Source: Euglena gracilis
Taxonomy: Eukaryota > Euglenida > Euglenophyceae > Euglenales
DNA: 64,000 nt
NCBI GenBank assembly: GCA_039621445.1
Contig: CP154954.1
Span: forward strand, 41,781,572-41,845,571
Reading direction: 5' to 3'
The translations under genes were made by a program, and so were the position numbers. This document shows, in pieces, positions 44,455 to 55,933 of the stretch (positions within the stretch are counted from its first letter, which is position 1; every line of letters begins with the position of its first letter). The notes under the pieces were generated by a model, which was not told the origin of the DNA, searched no databases, and worked only from the letters and a program-made list of their open reading frames with translations.

Positions 44455-44897
44455 TGTGTACCAGGCAGCCGTAAGGCCATGGTACTGTGTATGTAGGTAT
44501 AAGCCTACGGCCAGATATAGCTCTGAGCACCATACACAGTACTATGCTAGGTGGTATTCCTAAAGATGGCCAACGGCCTGAATTAGGAATACCTAACCCT
44601 TATTCTGGTTCTCCTCTCCATAGGTGGTATTCGTATTCTTATTCTTTTGTTTTCGTGTTTCATTAGCCCAAAAGGGCACATCAAGATTTGAAGATTTGAA
44701 CTCCGAGTGGAGTACACTTGTGGAACTAGTTTCCCAAGAAACCTTCTGGTTTGCCTTGTGCTCTGCATAAGCCCAAAGGCAATAAAAACTAATAGTTAAG
44801 TGAAAGACTTTCTTTTTGTTACTCTCCTGGTTCTGTTCCCACGGGAGGGTGTAAGTAGGCCGACAGGTAGTGGGAATAGAGTCAGGGGACGTACACT
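44455..44897 (+). repeat. 5' LTR of element 2
   Basis: Starts TGTGTACCAGGCAGCC and ends GGACGTACACT, with short inverted ends TGTGTAC/GTACAC. Contains AATAAAAAC at about 44780. If the last T is a spacer, the LTR ends at 44896 and the duplication is TAATGT. Confidence 0.85.
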
Positions 44898-44916
44898 TGG
44901 TAGCAGATTCGGTTTC
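44898..44916 (+). other. Primer-binding site of element 2 (initiator tRNA-Met)
   Basis: TGGTAGCAGATTCGGTTTC matches the initiator tRNA-Met complement TGGTAGCAGA exactly, then partly (GGTTTC). It directly follows the LTR. Confidence 0.75.
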
Positions 44917-45142
44917 TTTCCTACGCCCCTTCTCCCCCTCTTCTTACCAGGTGACTTCAAACAGTGAGTGGTGCTGAGCCTATTGGCTACAAAGCATCCA
45001 CCAGCGGTTTGGAGCCAACTTCTAAGCACAGGTACAGGCTTCAGCAGGTTGTGGGCAGTATAGGCTGCCACATCCTTCTAAGATTGTTTCTTTGCTTACC
45101 TTTTGGGGTTACTTGTGCTTATTTCTGCAAAAAAATAAAAAT

Positions 45143-48100
45143 ATGCAGATCTCAAACACCAACACATCAAAAGCTTTGATTAGTTCTTTGAGGAAGTTTG
45201 GTGAAGATTTGTCGCAGGAGTATATGCTCCAACCCAGGTGTGTGGCCCTATCTGGGGCAACTCCCAGCTCTCTTGAGCGTCCCCCCACCCAGTGGTTTCC
45301 AGCTCTATTGAGCACCCACCCGCCTCAGTTTTCAGCTCTATTGAGCATCCCCTTACCGTAATTTTCAGCTCTACCGAGCATTCCCCCACCCCGCTTTCCA
45401 GCTCTATCGAGCATTCCCCCCACAGCTCTGTCGAGCAACCCGCAACCCAAAGGGTGCCACACCTAACGGTGTCCTGCTCTATCGAGCATCCCCCCACAGT
45501 GGCCAGCTCTATCGAGCAATTACCTCCAACCCCCAGCTCTATAGAGCATTCCCCCACCGTTCCCAGCTCTATCGAGCATTCCAACGCCCAAAGGGTGCAA
45601 CACCTAACGGTATCAAGCTCCATTGAGCATTTCCCCACCCAGGAGTTTCTGCACCTAACGGTGTTTGATTTAGGCGATAACCCCGCTGCGCAATGGGTGC
45701 AACGCCTGTCGGCGTGTGGCTCTATCGAGCAACCCATCGTCCAGTGTGATTATCAGCCTTTGCTGCAAAGTCAGGCACCTTGTTGTACTTCCCTGCATCA
45801 GGATGTCTCAACGGTGCCTACAGGCACAATTGACAAACAACCCAGCGATGTGGTGCACCGCATGCTGGCATGTCCCCCAAAGGAGGTCACACCCGCACAA
45901 AACTCTCAGAGACTGAGCGAAAAGTTGTGTGAGATGCAATCCAGCAATGATGCGGCATTTTTGCACATGCAACATAGTTTGCAAAATTTGTTTACAAAAG
46001 TGGAGCCAATAACGGCACTTTTTGAGCACAAAAGTCCTGATATGGGAGCTTTTGTTACCTTGAAGCAGTTCGATACCCTAGCTGCTGCATTCCAGGAAGC
46101 GCATCAGTGCAATATGCAACTGAGCCGTGAATCAGCACATTTTAACCATATGCACACCAAACCTGGTGAAGGTTTCGCTTCCAGCATTTATGTGCAGCAA
46201 TTGGAGAAAAGACTTTCCCGGTTGGAGCTAAAATCATGCAGGTGTGGTGAATATTCTGCTGAAATAACAAGTTTTTACGCCCATATCGCGAATATCGCAA
46301 GCAGGCAGGATGCTTCTCACCAACGGTGGCAGAATAACATTGTTGACATCCAAACCGCAATTGCGGAGTTGCAGAACCGCAATGCGGTACCATGTTCACA
46401 TAATTTTGAATTTCAACGATTTTCCACAGTATGCGTGATGAAAATCACCAAGTCAGGAAAAATTTTTGTGACGGTCCGATACGGACCGAGGAAACAGTGC
46501 ATCAGCAAGTCAAAAACTTGCAAAAAGATTTCTCAGCGCTATCCGCGCAAGTTTCGGTGTTTTTGGAACAGCCAATGGCTGAAAATGTGCGGAATCCGCA
46601 AAATACCCCTCCTTCCAAACCATCTCCACAACTGGAGTCTATTTCCGAAGCTGTGCACACTCTAGCTGTGCGACTACGGGAATTGGAAAGTGGTTTTGGA
46701 AAATTCTCGCAAGATTTCCGTTCTTTTTCTGACAAAATCCCTCTTCTGGACGTTATGTCCAAACACCGCAGGTGTATTAAGCGTTTGCAGGAAGAAATTG
46801 GTGCAATCACCGATCATCTGAAAATTCTCGAAATTTGGAGAAAATTTTTCGTGACCTTACAGAAAATTTGGATCAAGTACACGCACAATTGCGTTTTTTA
46901 CAACAAAAACCCGATATGGGTGTTGTAGGCACACTTGCCGCAGATTCCAGCTCCAAAAGCGCTAAAAGCGCACCTGTGGCAGAGCCTATTGGCACATTGC
47001 CACACAATTACAGTTCTGCTCATGCAGTCGTCCCTCCCCCAGCGGTACCAGTCCCAATGGACCATTCTTTGGATGATGGGGTTGGTTTTCAAGAGAAAGA
47101 CAAGCGAAACCCTCAAAGAAATCGAAAAATTTGGGAATATGAACTTTGTCGCGATATGAGCCGCACTCCCGCACATGGTATTGATCCTGAGATGCATCAG
47201 CATCACCATTCGCGCATTCGCCATTCACCAAGTTTGCAAGGTACCTATGGTACACCAAGTGGAATATTGAATGCGCATTCGCAAAATACACCCAAAAGTA
47301 CACTTGGTGCAACCACCGAGGTACCCGCGCATGATGCGGTTTTGCGCCCAGGCCCATCCTCCTTGAATACCACCGAAGGGCCATGGGAGTCTCAGAAAGA
47401 TATCAAAGGAATCATCGCTATCGCTAAAAAGGTGAAGCCCCAATGGGATGGTGACCCCACAACGTGGAAACAGTTTTGGCGTGATTGGGAATATTATTGG
47501 GATCTGAAAGGACCAACCCATAACCAAAACCCAGAGGTAATCAAAATGGAATTCATAGATAGTCTACCAAAAGATGAAAATGAACGCGCCATACAATTGG
47601 TCATTCGCGGGCGCATTTCTTTCCAGGATTTGGTTGAGCAACATGCTTCATCATGTTCCAGTTTGGTTACCAGATTAACTCTGGAGAAAAAACGGCAATA
47701 TGCCCCCCATGACCGAAAATGGAGGTCGATAGACCTATGGTACTCAAAATGGCTTTCTTTGGCAGCTGAAGTAGACGAGGTAGGTGAAAACAAAATCAAA
47801 GAGCAATTTGACGCAGTATTAATGCACTTTATACCCAAACTCATCAAAGATATTCACCGCGAGGAACTCGCCGGACATATTTTGACGCTCGATGAGCGGT
47901 GGAACTATGTTTCCAAACAGTTGAAGCTATCACAGCTTCTAGGACAAATCCAGTCGGCTTATACGAGCCACCCCACAGCAAGAATATCCGCTATACAAGT
48001 CAGTTCTGTGAAAAAAGTGTCACGCTTATCACATACCGCTATAGCGGAATCCAAATTGCGCAATTCGCGCTCTTCAGAAGAATTTTCGGACAAATTTTGC

Positions 48101-48610
48101 TTTTTGTGTAACAAAAAGGGTCATATGTCTTGCCATTGTCCAAATCCCGCAGCGAGAAAGCGCAACACAAGCCCAAGAGGATCAGCCTCATCATGCAGTT
48201 CTCGTTTTTCACAAAATGCGCATTCGCAAAATTCAAAATACCGATCACGATCAACGTGTTCACTGTGCGGATCCACCAACCACCACCCCTCACCCAAATG
48301 TCGCTATGCGACTCCTCCCCACTCAAGCCATAGCCATCGCGGTATGACTCGCAGTTTAAAAGATCATACTTCAGCCAAAATGCATAAGGTAGGTCAACGA
48401 ACAACCTCTATTGAGGATTATCACCCGGCTTCGGGCAGGGAGGGGGATGATACCCCACGTAACCAAAGGGATCATCCCTGCTTTAGCGCTCATAAATTCA
48501 GAGACGTATATGCGTCAAGAAAGTCAATGGCTGATATGGCCACTGCTTCGGATTTTGATTTTGTCGGATTTTGTCCCCGCTCAAAATTCTGCCACATTTT
48601 TGACATATAG
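45143..48610 (+). pseudogene. Element 2 Gag, coiled-coil-rich with two zinc knuckles, three frameshifts
   Basis: ATG 45143 opens a frame that must shift near 45285, 46425 and 46830 to keep coding to the TAG at 48608-48610. Seen: an N-terminal run of S-S-I-E-H-P-P-T repeats, long heptad-like helices (about 46440-46910), a conserved block W-D-G-D-P-T-T-W-K-Q-F-W near 47450 typical of Gag capsid regions, and at the C-terminus a CCHC knuckle (C-F-L-C-N-K-K-G-H-M-S-C-H-C, near 48100) plus a second Cys/His cluster (C-S-L-C-G-S-T-N-H-H). It would form the particle and bind RNA. No protease motif follows. Confidence 0.7.
45240..45630 (+). repeat. Coding minisatellite in Gag (CAGCTCTATCGAGCA units)
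   Basis: About a dozen units of 27-45 bp sharing CCAGCTCTAT(C/T)GAGCA(T/A) encode the S-S-I-E-H/Q repeat. CAAAGGGTGCNACACCTAACG is a second sub-repeat (45439, 45589). A frameshift lies inside the array. Confidence 0.7.
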
Positions 48611-48820
48611 ATAGTTTTTGTTTTTAACGGTTGTTGATGCACTAGGGGATACCCCATGTGTGTCACTTGTGGTTGAATGGATTTACGCTCCAAGAATGCA
48701 CACAGCTCCGCAAACTTCTTTCCCCCCCAAATCTTCCACTACTCATCATTTTTACATACCGTTTTCGATGACAGCAATACCGTTTTCTACAACACCAACA
48801 CCGTTTTCAACTCAGGGGTA

Positions 48821-49302
48821 CAGTCCCTGGGCGTAAATTTCCCCCCCCCCCTAGGGAGGGGTTTTTGGGCTCTTGACCAGGGGGGGGGAAATATTCGGCC
48901 GTTTCGGGCACTTCGTCCCGTCCCTTCTATTCTTTGAAGCCATGAAGCCGACCGGGATTCGGAATTCATTTGCCGTATGTTGTGGGGTTGTTATGGTATA
49001 TTCCCGAAAACCTCTGTTCAGGGCGGTGGGTCTTATTGATAGATACATGCCGGGGATGGTTCAATGGACAAAAAAACCCAAAAGATGCCAAGTCCTCGAC
49101 CCAGGGGCCATGCAAGTGGTGAAGCTGTGCTGCCCTTGCATGTACAAAAAAAAATCCCAACCCACCTGCCTTAGCTGTTCCTCTGGGGCTGAAGGGGGGG
49201 GGAAAGTTTTCGCCCGTTTCGGAGCCTTTTGCAAAACCAGGAAAATTCCCAAATTTCAGGGGGGGAAATTTTCGGGGGGGGACAATTTACGCAGAGGGAC
49301 TG
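48821..49302. mobile_element. MITE with TA target duplication (Tc1/mariner-like ends), 482 bp
   Basis: Left end CAGTCCCTGGGCGTAAATTT, right end AATTTACGCAGAGGGACTG (inverted), with TA directly outside both (48819-48820 and 49303-49304). CAGT ends plus a TA duplication fit the Tc1/mariner superfamily. No transposase inside. Confidence 0.7.
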
Positions 49303-49689
49303 TAAAAAGAAAGTGCCGCCCCCCCCTACCCACCGCATATCCACAAACGTTCCACATGCGGTAGGGGTAACAAGTAGCTTAACAACCAATCGTTTCACTG
49401 GGTTCCAAGACGAAAGCCCTAAGGCCTGAAATTAGAATGGTTTCGAGTAGTCTCCCAGCTGCTTTCATTTTTCGTTTTCCACCAGGTTTGTCGATTGCAG
49501 GCAATCCTGTACACCCCCCGCAGCTAAAATTCGCATACAAATTTTCTTACACACTCCACCCCCCCAGACCAACATGCGCGACAAGGACAACTACTCAGCA
49601 CCTCACCCAAAGGTGTGCACTCTAGGAGAAATTTCCACACAACCAACAACCAAACACAAAAGGAAATAACTGAAACTAAACTAACCACC

Positions 49690-50090
49690 ACCCTCGCGCC
49701 CATGGCGCCCCCGCCACTCAAGCGCCTATGGCCCCCCCACACGCCTTTGGCGCCTGCCTGCGCATCAAATTGTGTATAGCACAGACGCTGCGCCTATGGC
49801 GCCACCCACCCTCGCGCATAGCACAAATCTTGCGCATAATGACCCCCACCCCCCCGCGCGCTATAAGGCGCCCCCAAAAACCGCGCCGAGGTAGCTCACA
49901 CCCCCGCGCATATTGCGCTCCCCACGCGCATAGCGCTCATCTCGTGCATATTGTATTGCACACCGCGCCTAGCGCACACCTCCCCACCGCGCATATTGCA
50001 TTGCGCAGCCAGCAAACAACCCCCCCCCCCCCCCAAGATGCGCCCCCCCCGCCCACCCGCGCATAGTGCCAATCTCGCACAATTGCGTAT
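49690..50090. repeat. Degenerate GCGCATA/GCGCCTATGGCGCC repeat tract
   Basis: Dense short repeats of CGCGCATA, CGCGCATATTG and GGCGCC. Non-coding. Confidence 0.5.
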
Positions 50091-51663
50091 ATCTTACAAA
50101 CGGGTATCTGCCAAACCCAACCATATTATTTTGGGAATAAGTCCCAAAGATGTTTGTGTACATATTTCACAATGGCATTTTTGTTGTTGATTTGCAAACC
50201 ACATGCTCAAAATGCAGATTTGGTTTACTTAAGCAACAAAAGTAGCCATCCCCCCTTCTTTGACCACGAACTTGTTGGTCAAATTGGCGAACACCAAATG
50301 TGTTTGGATCATTCAAGCACACAGTTGCGCTCACTTCAAAGTTATTTGCAAAAACACAAGGTGTGTGATAAGTTTTTGGGATACATTGCAAATACTGCAT
50401 TTTTCCCATGAACTTGCACAGATTTGTGAAGAACAGCTATTTTGTGAATAAAATTTCTTATTGCAAAAGTGAATCCAGATAGGGAAATAAGTTGAATTCC
50501 TTGAGAAAATCTGCAACATAGTTGCCCCCCCCCCAAAAAAAAAGAAGAAAATTCATTCAAACATGCATTTTTTGTGGACTTGACCACTTAGCCTTAGGTC
50601 TGTGTGACCAATACACCCGATGATGTGCAAGGCCTATGGGCCATTACCCACGTGGTCCATGGGTCCATAGGACCAATTTGCACAAATTGCAAGGACCAAA
50701 AGGACCAAAGGTCCACAAATCCATATTATAAAGTTTAAAATCCATAGGACCTCAAAAAATGGCACAAAAAGCCATATTGCATTGCTGAAAGTGGCTGAGT
50801 TGGCTAAAACAAGCCAAAGAGGCTAGTTTTATGCAGATTTGCACAAGTGTCACTTTGGCATACCCTCAAAACCACCACAAAAAGCTTCAAAATTTCTGGC
50901 ACCTCGTAACATGAGGTTTTGACTGTATGTAGTAGTGCCTATGAGATAGGAACCAAAAGTTGTCTTTATAGAATAAATTATGGAAGCTTACCGGGGATGA
51001 TCTAATTCCGGAGGTTTTTAATCCGGACGCTCAAATTCCGTTGGCCCAAAGGCCGGACCGGAATTTGTGATGCTGAACTTCGCGTTTTTTAAATTAGGCC
51101 TCGCCTGCTACAAAAAAAATGCCAGAAAGATGGGAAACAGAGACCAACAAGGTTGAGCGTGGATTACATGTAACTAGTCTAAAGTTTCACAGAATGCTTC
51201 ATCCCAGTTGATTCCTTCGTTAGGTGAAATAGTATTTTCGTGTTTCGGGCTGAGTGACCTGAGTCTGTTTCCCTGCCAGAACGATAGCCTGGGTGATTGA
51301 GGAGTTCAGAGTTGGTCCAGTTCACTGAAAGTCGATTTTGCAAATTTGAGTTTTTCGTCCTTTGCAGTGACAGGAAGCCAAGCTGCAGCCTGATACCAGT
51401 TTTAATCTGATTCCTCCCCAGTGAACCGCAGAAAACACCTCTGGTTGACCTTCCAACCTTCAAAGATCGAAAAGATATGGCCAGTTCAAAGTTATGGCAT
51501 GTTGAGTGAATGATGCTCATTTAGGTTCATTTTTTGGTTGAGGAATGTGAGCCACAGGCATTTAGTTAAGTTAATTTTCTCTCAGCCAATTCACTTGTTG
51601 ACTTTAAAATGCAAGGGAGGAGACAGACTTGAGGGAGGAAGGTTTTCCTTCTTTTTTTCCCCA

Positions 51664-51777
51664 CAGGACATTGAGATTGAGACAGAGTTAATTTCAATTG
51701 AAAGAGTTCACAACGTTGAATTCGAATGGAAAGAAGTTTTGAGAATGACCAAATGTTTTGAGCACCTGAAACTTTGA
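51664..51777 (+). pseudogene. Exon-like fragment inside the TIR element
   Basis: A pyrimidine tract ending CCCCACAG is followed by an open frame of 37 codons to a TGA, acidic then basic in character (begins D-I-E-I-E-T-E-L). It looks like a terminal exon with its acceptor, perhaps captured from a gene. The family is not recognised and the frame is short, so this is tentative. Confidence 0.3.
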
Positions 51778-52204
51778 AAAGTGGCAGTGAAGTCAATTGA
51801 AGGTGTGCCTTTTTTTATTCGGCTGAGAAGCAAGTTCCGGCAAGCAAGGATTCCACCTTAATTGATTTGCGCGGCCTTGTGTTTTCTTCCTCCGTGTTTC
51901 TTTGTGCGTTAGTTTTAGTTTTTTGTAGGGTTTTCTAATGGACTTTTCCAAAAAATGAAACTTCAACTTCTAAGTCAACTCCCACAGGTTGAAATGGACT
52001 TTTTTGAAAACCCGGTTTTGGCGCAAGGAGGCCGAATGCCCGAAATGTTATGCAAAAACATCTGGCAAAAAAATCAGCTGTTATTTTTATGGGTGGTTTA
52101 AGCCTTTCAAAGGGAGGGGTGGGGGTTTTTGAGGTCAAGGAATCCCAACAACCCTGTAACCAGCAGCCGAAACCAATTTTTTTTTGGATTCATTTACCCC
52201 CCCC

Positions 52205-52405
52205 CCCTAGTCGTATGACCACCCCTCATTTATGACCACCCCCCGGTCACAGGTTGCAGGTCATGGGGGTGTTATGACCACCCCCCCCCGGTCACAGGTT
52301 GCAGGTTGCGAAAAATTTAACAACACCTCACGGACAACCGCCGCCTCGTTTATGACCAGCCCCCGGTCACAGGTTGCAGGAACCCGGTCATACGACTAGG
52401 GGGGC
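52205..52405. repeat. Nested fold-back with TAGTCGTATGACC ends
   Basis: CCCCCTAGTCGTATGACC at the left is inverted at the right as GGTCATACGACTAGGGGGG. Internal CCCCGGTCACAGGTTGCAGG occurs three times. Confidence 0.6.
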
Positions 52406-54334
52406 GGCACTGACGACGAACTCGCGGGGGAACCAAAAAAATGTTCCAAAAAGGATGCCACGCTTTTTGCGGTCGTTTCACGAAATGCAAACCTGCGTGC
52501 TCTGGGCGGTGTAACATATCGGCGTCCGTTTGAAATGTCGACCGAAATTAATGTCGTCCGGAATAAGAGCCGCCGGAATTAGGTCGTCCCCGGTATAGCC
52601 AAAGCTCACTCACACAGGCAAAAGATCAAAGACGTATCTCAGCGCATGTAGCTGGCCGATAGGCCATGTTACCCCTCGTTCGAAAGCTCGTTCGATGAGC
52701 CGTCCAGCGGTGCAAACAGATCGCTGTAACTCTGCACGGTACTCTTATTTGAGGAGATCGTGAAAAATTGAATTAAGCCCAGCCAATCCGGCCAAAAGCC
52801 AAATTATGGGCCAGATCTTGTACGATCGTGTACCAGACTGGCAAATCAGCCTGAAAGGCTTCTATACTGTTCCCCACAACGTTTCTGATGGCTAATTACC
52901 ATTGGTTACCAGATGGGCTAATGGCCATTTTTTAGTACCTTTGGCAGCATTCTGCCCATTACCCCCTCTGTATGGGCTATTAGGCCTGGTACAGTTCAGA
53001 GGGCTATAGCCCACAATTTGGAGCCATTTCGACTCACTAGAATCATTTTTAGGATTACTTATGTGCAAATTTTCATTCAAATCATTGATTTTCTGCAATT
53101 TTTGGTGATTTTCCCCTATTCTGGCACTCATATCCCTAATGGGAGTGATCTTGAGGCACTATGCCAGAGTGGAATGCAAAGGGATATGCTGATAATGGCA
53201 ATTTTTTCTTTGCTCAAGATGTCATAGACATGTTTACCTGTATTTTCAAGCGTATGTTTGCTTTTTTGCGATATTTTTGCACAATTTTAGAGCTTTTTGG
53301 GTGATGTGGTGTTATTAGACACCCAAATCCCAAAATCTATATACAACAGCAAACATGCAGTGTTATTGGACACTCCAAACAAGCACTATGTGCACTTGGC
53401 ACATTTACAGTCTTAAATGACTCAAAATGCAACAAAGTTGCACTTTTGGTTACAAAAATGCAACTCTCGACGCAGAATCGGCATTTATGCCCTAAATCCT
53501 GATAGGGATTTCCCTAAAAATCTGACAAAAGTCAGTATTTCTCAGTGGCATAGTCACTAATGATGAGATTTTGTCATGTTTGCAGTATTTTTTTCTGCTT
53601 TTTACACCAATGGCATTCTTGCCCCACCCCCCTCACTTTATTTAGTGCGATCCCCTTACCGATATAATTCGGAGGACCCAATGGTCATCATCTGCAGCAC
53701 CAATGGTGTCATTCTGCAAGGTTTATAAGAACCATAGCTCAGAAATGGTGAAATCCAGCTTTTTTTTCTTGTGCGCAATATGGGGATACCCACAATTTTT
53801 CATAATCACACTTTGCTTTTGGAGGTATCATGGCTCTGATTTTACTGAAAGGTCCAGAGTGATGAATTTCACCGCACTGGAACCATGTCACATCCTTTTA
53901 TGTGCATTCACAGTTCATTCATTTGCGGTTTTTCAAAGTGGTATAAGCCACTCCAACCACAGTTGTTCTGTGAATTGGCAGCAGCCTGCCACGACTCCGC
54001 ATTTTTTCTGCGGTTGTATACCTCAGTATGATCTTTTGGCAATATGCCGAATTTTTTTGATTCGGGTATACACCCAGTAGTATTTTTGTGCCATGCATAT
54101 TCCGCAAGGCAATGTTTCTCGGCGATAAAGCCTACCCCCCCATTATTTTTGGCTAATGCCAACCGTTCAGCCTACAGGCTGCACACCCAAGACACAACTG
54201 CCAAATCTACAGTTTTTATGGCTACTGCCCGCTATTATGAGGTATACGCCTCTGGGGATACCCCATCGACAACATCGTGCTCGCGCTGCATTGTGAAGAC
54301 TTCACAGCGGTATATGCCGCAGTAAGAAGACGCA

Positions 54335-54900
54335 CAGCGTACAGCGCGCACACCGTAATAATAGGGCCAACTTGTTACTTTTCGGACTTAAGGCCCCCAT
54401 AAGACTGCCAGACAGCAAATTTTCTTTATAAGGTCTTTAGACCAGCCCCCCACTCCACTCCCCTTTCCCCCCCCGGGAAAAATCGCTGTCGCCGGCAGTT
54501 GGTTTTGTAAATAGGGTTTCTTCCCTGGTCAGGTATGACTGGCCAGGTGCCCCCTCCTTCCACACCCACCCGAGAATTCGTTTTCCGATCACGGAATACA
54601 CCACCCCAAGTGCCATAGGCACACCCAAACCTGGGAGGATGGGATTTCTGGAAAGAAAACCTTCCAGCCCCACTTTCCAAGTGGGCTCTTCCACTTCCAC
54701 CCCTTTGCCGCAATAAGTAGACACCGCATAAGCGGTTAACTACTTTTGCGCGTTCCTGCGTTATTTCGCACTTTCCTTCCCACACCCCTGGTGACAGGAG
54801 AACCAAAAGCCGCATACGGCTCTGTGACAGGTCCCCGTCCCCAGGACTGTGTCCGGCATTCCGACTGGCCTGGTCCAGTAGGGAAATCAGGCATAGCCCT
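54335..54900 (+). other. 3' non-coding region of element 2
   Basis: Homologous to the reverse complement of 29577-30180 (element 3), which ties the two elements to one family. Confidence 0.65.
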
Positions 54901-54910
54901 GGGAGGGGGA
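54901..54910 (+). other. Polypurine tract of element 2
   Basis: GGGAGGGGGA directly before the 3' LTR. It primes plus-strand DNA in LTR elements. Confidence 0.75.
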
Positions 54911-55353
54911 TGTGTACCAGGCAGCCGTAAGGCCATGGTACTGTGTATGTAGGTATAAGCCTACGGCCAGATATAGCTCTGAGCCCCATACACAGTACTA
55001 TGCTAGGTGGTATTCCTAAAGATGGCCAACGGCCTGAATTAGGAATACCTAACCCTTATTCTGGTTCTCCTCTCCATAGGTGGTTTTCGTATTCTTATTC
55101 TTTTGTTTTCAGGTTTCATTAGCCCAAAAGGGCACATCAAGATTTGAAGATTTGAACTCCGAGTGGAGTACACTTGTGGAACTAGTTTCCCAAGAAACCT
55201 TCTGGTTTGCCTTGTGCTCTGCATAAGCCCAAAGGCAATAAAAACTAATATTTAAGTGAAAGACTTTCTTTTTGTTACTCTCCTGGTTCTGTTCCCACGG
55301 GAGAGTGTAAGTAGGCCGACAGGCAGTGGGAATAGAGTCAGGGGACGTACACT
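54911..55353 (+). repeat. 3' LTR of element 2
   Basis: Same length as the 5' LTR, with about seven substitutions. Followed by AATGT (55354-55358), where the element 3 frame resumes. Confidence 0.85.
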
Positions 55354-55933
55354 AATGTCCGTGTAATACACCAAACCGGTCATCATCGCCTGGGTGCACA
55401 TACACCACAGGGCTGGAGGGGTATTCGCGATGTTCAAAATTTGACGACAGTGGTCATCCCACAATACCTGTGTGAGGTGGTGTGGTGCCGGGTTTGCGCT
55501 CATACGCGTCACCCGGTTCATCTTCTCCGCCGTGCGGTGGAACATCACACCCGCATACGGTGGGAGGCGACGAGAGCCTGATGGCTGAGATGATCGCGCT
55601 TCCGCGGGCATCGGGGTCAACCTGGTACTGCTGCTGGCTTCAGGGTTTCCCTGAGCCGCAGTCCGTGCAGGTGGCTGCGTACCGTATCGGTACGCATACT
55701 GGTCAGGTGGAGGGTGAGTGGTGGGGTGGTAAGGCGGTCCTCCGCCTGGCTCCCTTCCACCGGGCAGCATGATACTGCCCGGGGTCGGTGCGGTGGGATG
55801 GTTAGGTTGTTGGTTGTGAGGTGGTAAGGGTAACCGCTGGACTATTGTCTGGTGAAAAGAATTCTGCGGAAAGAAAGAATGATAAGGATCAATAGTAAAA
55901 GAAAAGAAAACAACATGGGTTTCCCATGCGTTC

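Larger units (their letters stand above)
50991..52593. mobile_element. TIR element with TA target duplication, 1.6 kb
   Basis: Left end CCGGGGATGATCTAATTCCG and right end (inverted) CCGGGGACGACCTAATTCCG are similar over about 40 bp. TA lies outside both (50989-50990, 52594-52595). No transposase was recognised. It contains an exon-like piece at 51664-51777 and a nested fold-back at about 52205-52405. Confidence 0.65.
48614..54334 (+). other. Non-coding interior of element 2
   Basis: No supported reading frame where pol would lie. It holds two TIR elements (48821-49302, 50991-52593), a degenerate GCGCATA repeat at 49690-50090 and low-complexity stretches. Confidence 0.6.
44455..55353 (+). mobile_element. 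Element 2: complete non-autonomous LTR retrotransposon with Gag only, 10.9 kb
   Basis: Two 443-bp LTRs (44455-44897 and 54911-55353), AATGT on both outer sides (44450-44454 and 55354-55358), an initiator-Met primer-binding site and a polypurine tract are all present. The only long coding region is Gag; between about 48.6 and 54.3 kb there is no RT or integrase. It is therefore a Gag-only (TR-GAG-like) derivative that would need a helper. Element 3 is a plausible relative of that helper, since the 3' ends match. The LTRs differ at roughly seven sites, an older insertion than element 1. Confidence 0.85.
30454..55770 (-). pseudogene. Element 3 extra reading frame(s) downstream of pol, Cys-rich, split by elements 2 and 1 and a satellite
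   Basis: The pieces on the minus strand are 55770-55354, 44454-44165, 40541-37596 and 30589-30454 (stop TAA). Removing element 2 plus one AATGT gives Y-Y-T-D-I-T-M-R-D in one frame. Removing element 1 plus one CTACC gives R-D-W-V-A-P-D-F-D in one frame. The product would be about 1,200 residues: a Pro/Ser/Arg-rich start, a Cys-x2-Cys pair (E-C-Q-F-C-K and D-C-R-E-C-R), an acidic and Pro/Ala/Thr-rich low-complexity middle, then a Cys/His-rich block (L-C-T-V-C-H, C-A-K-C, H-K-H-N-F-H-H, L-C-V-N-C) that looks zinc-binding. It occupies the env position, but I see no signal peptide or membrane anchor and do not recognise the family. Lesions: frameshifts near 44298 and 40400, in-frame TAA near 39928, TGA near 38512, TAA near 37714, and others near 39550-39750. 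It may be more than one ORF. Confidence 0.55.
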
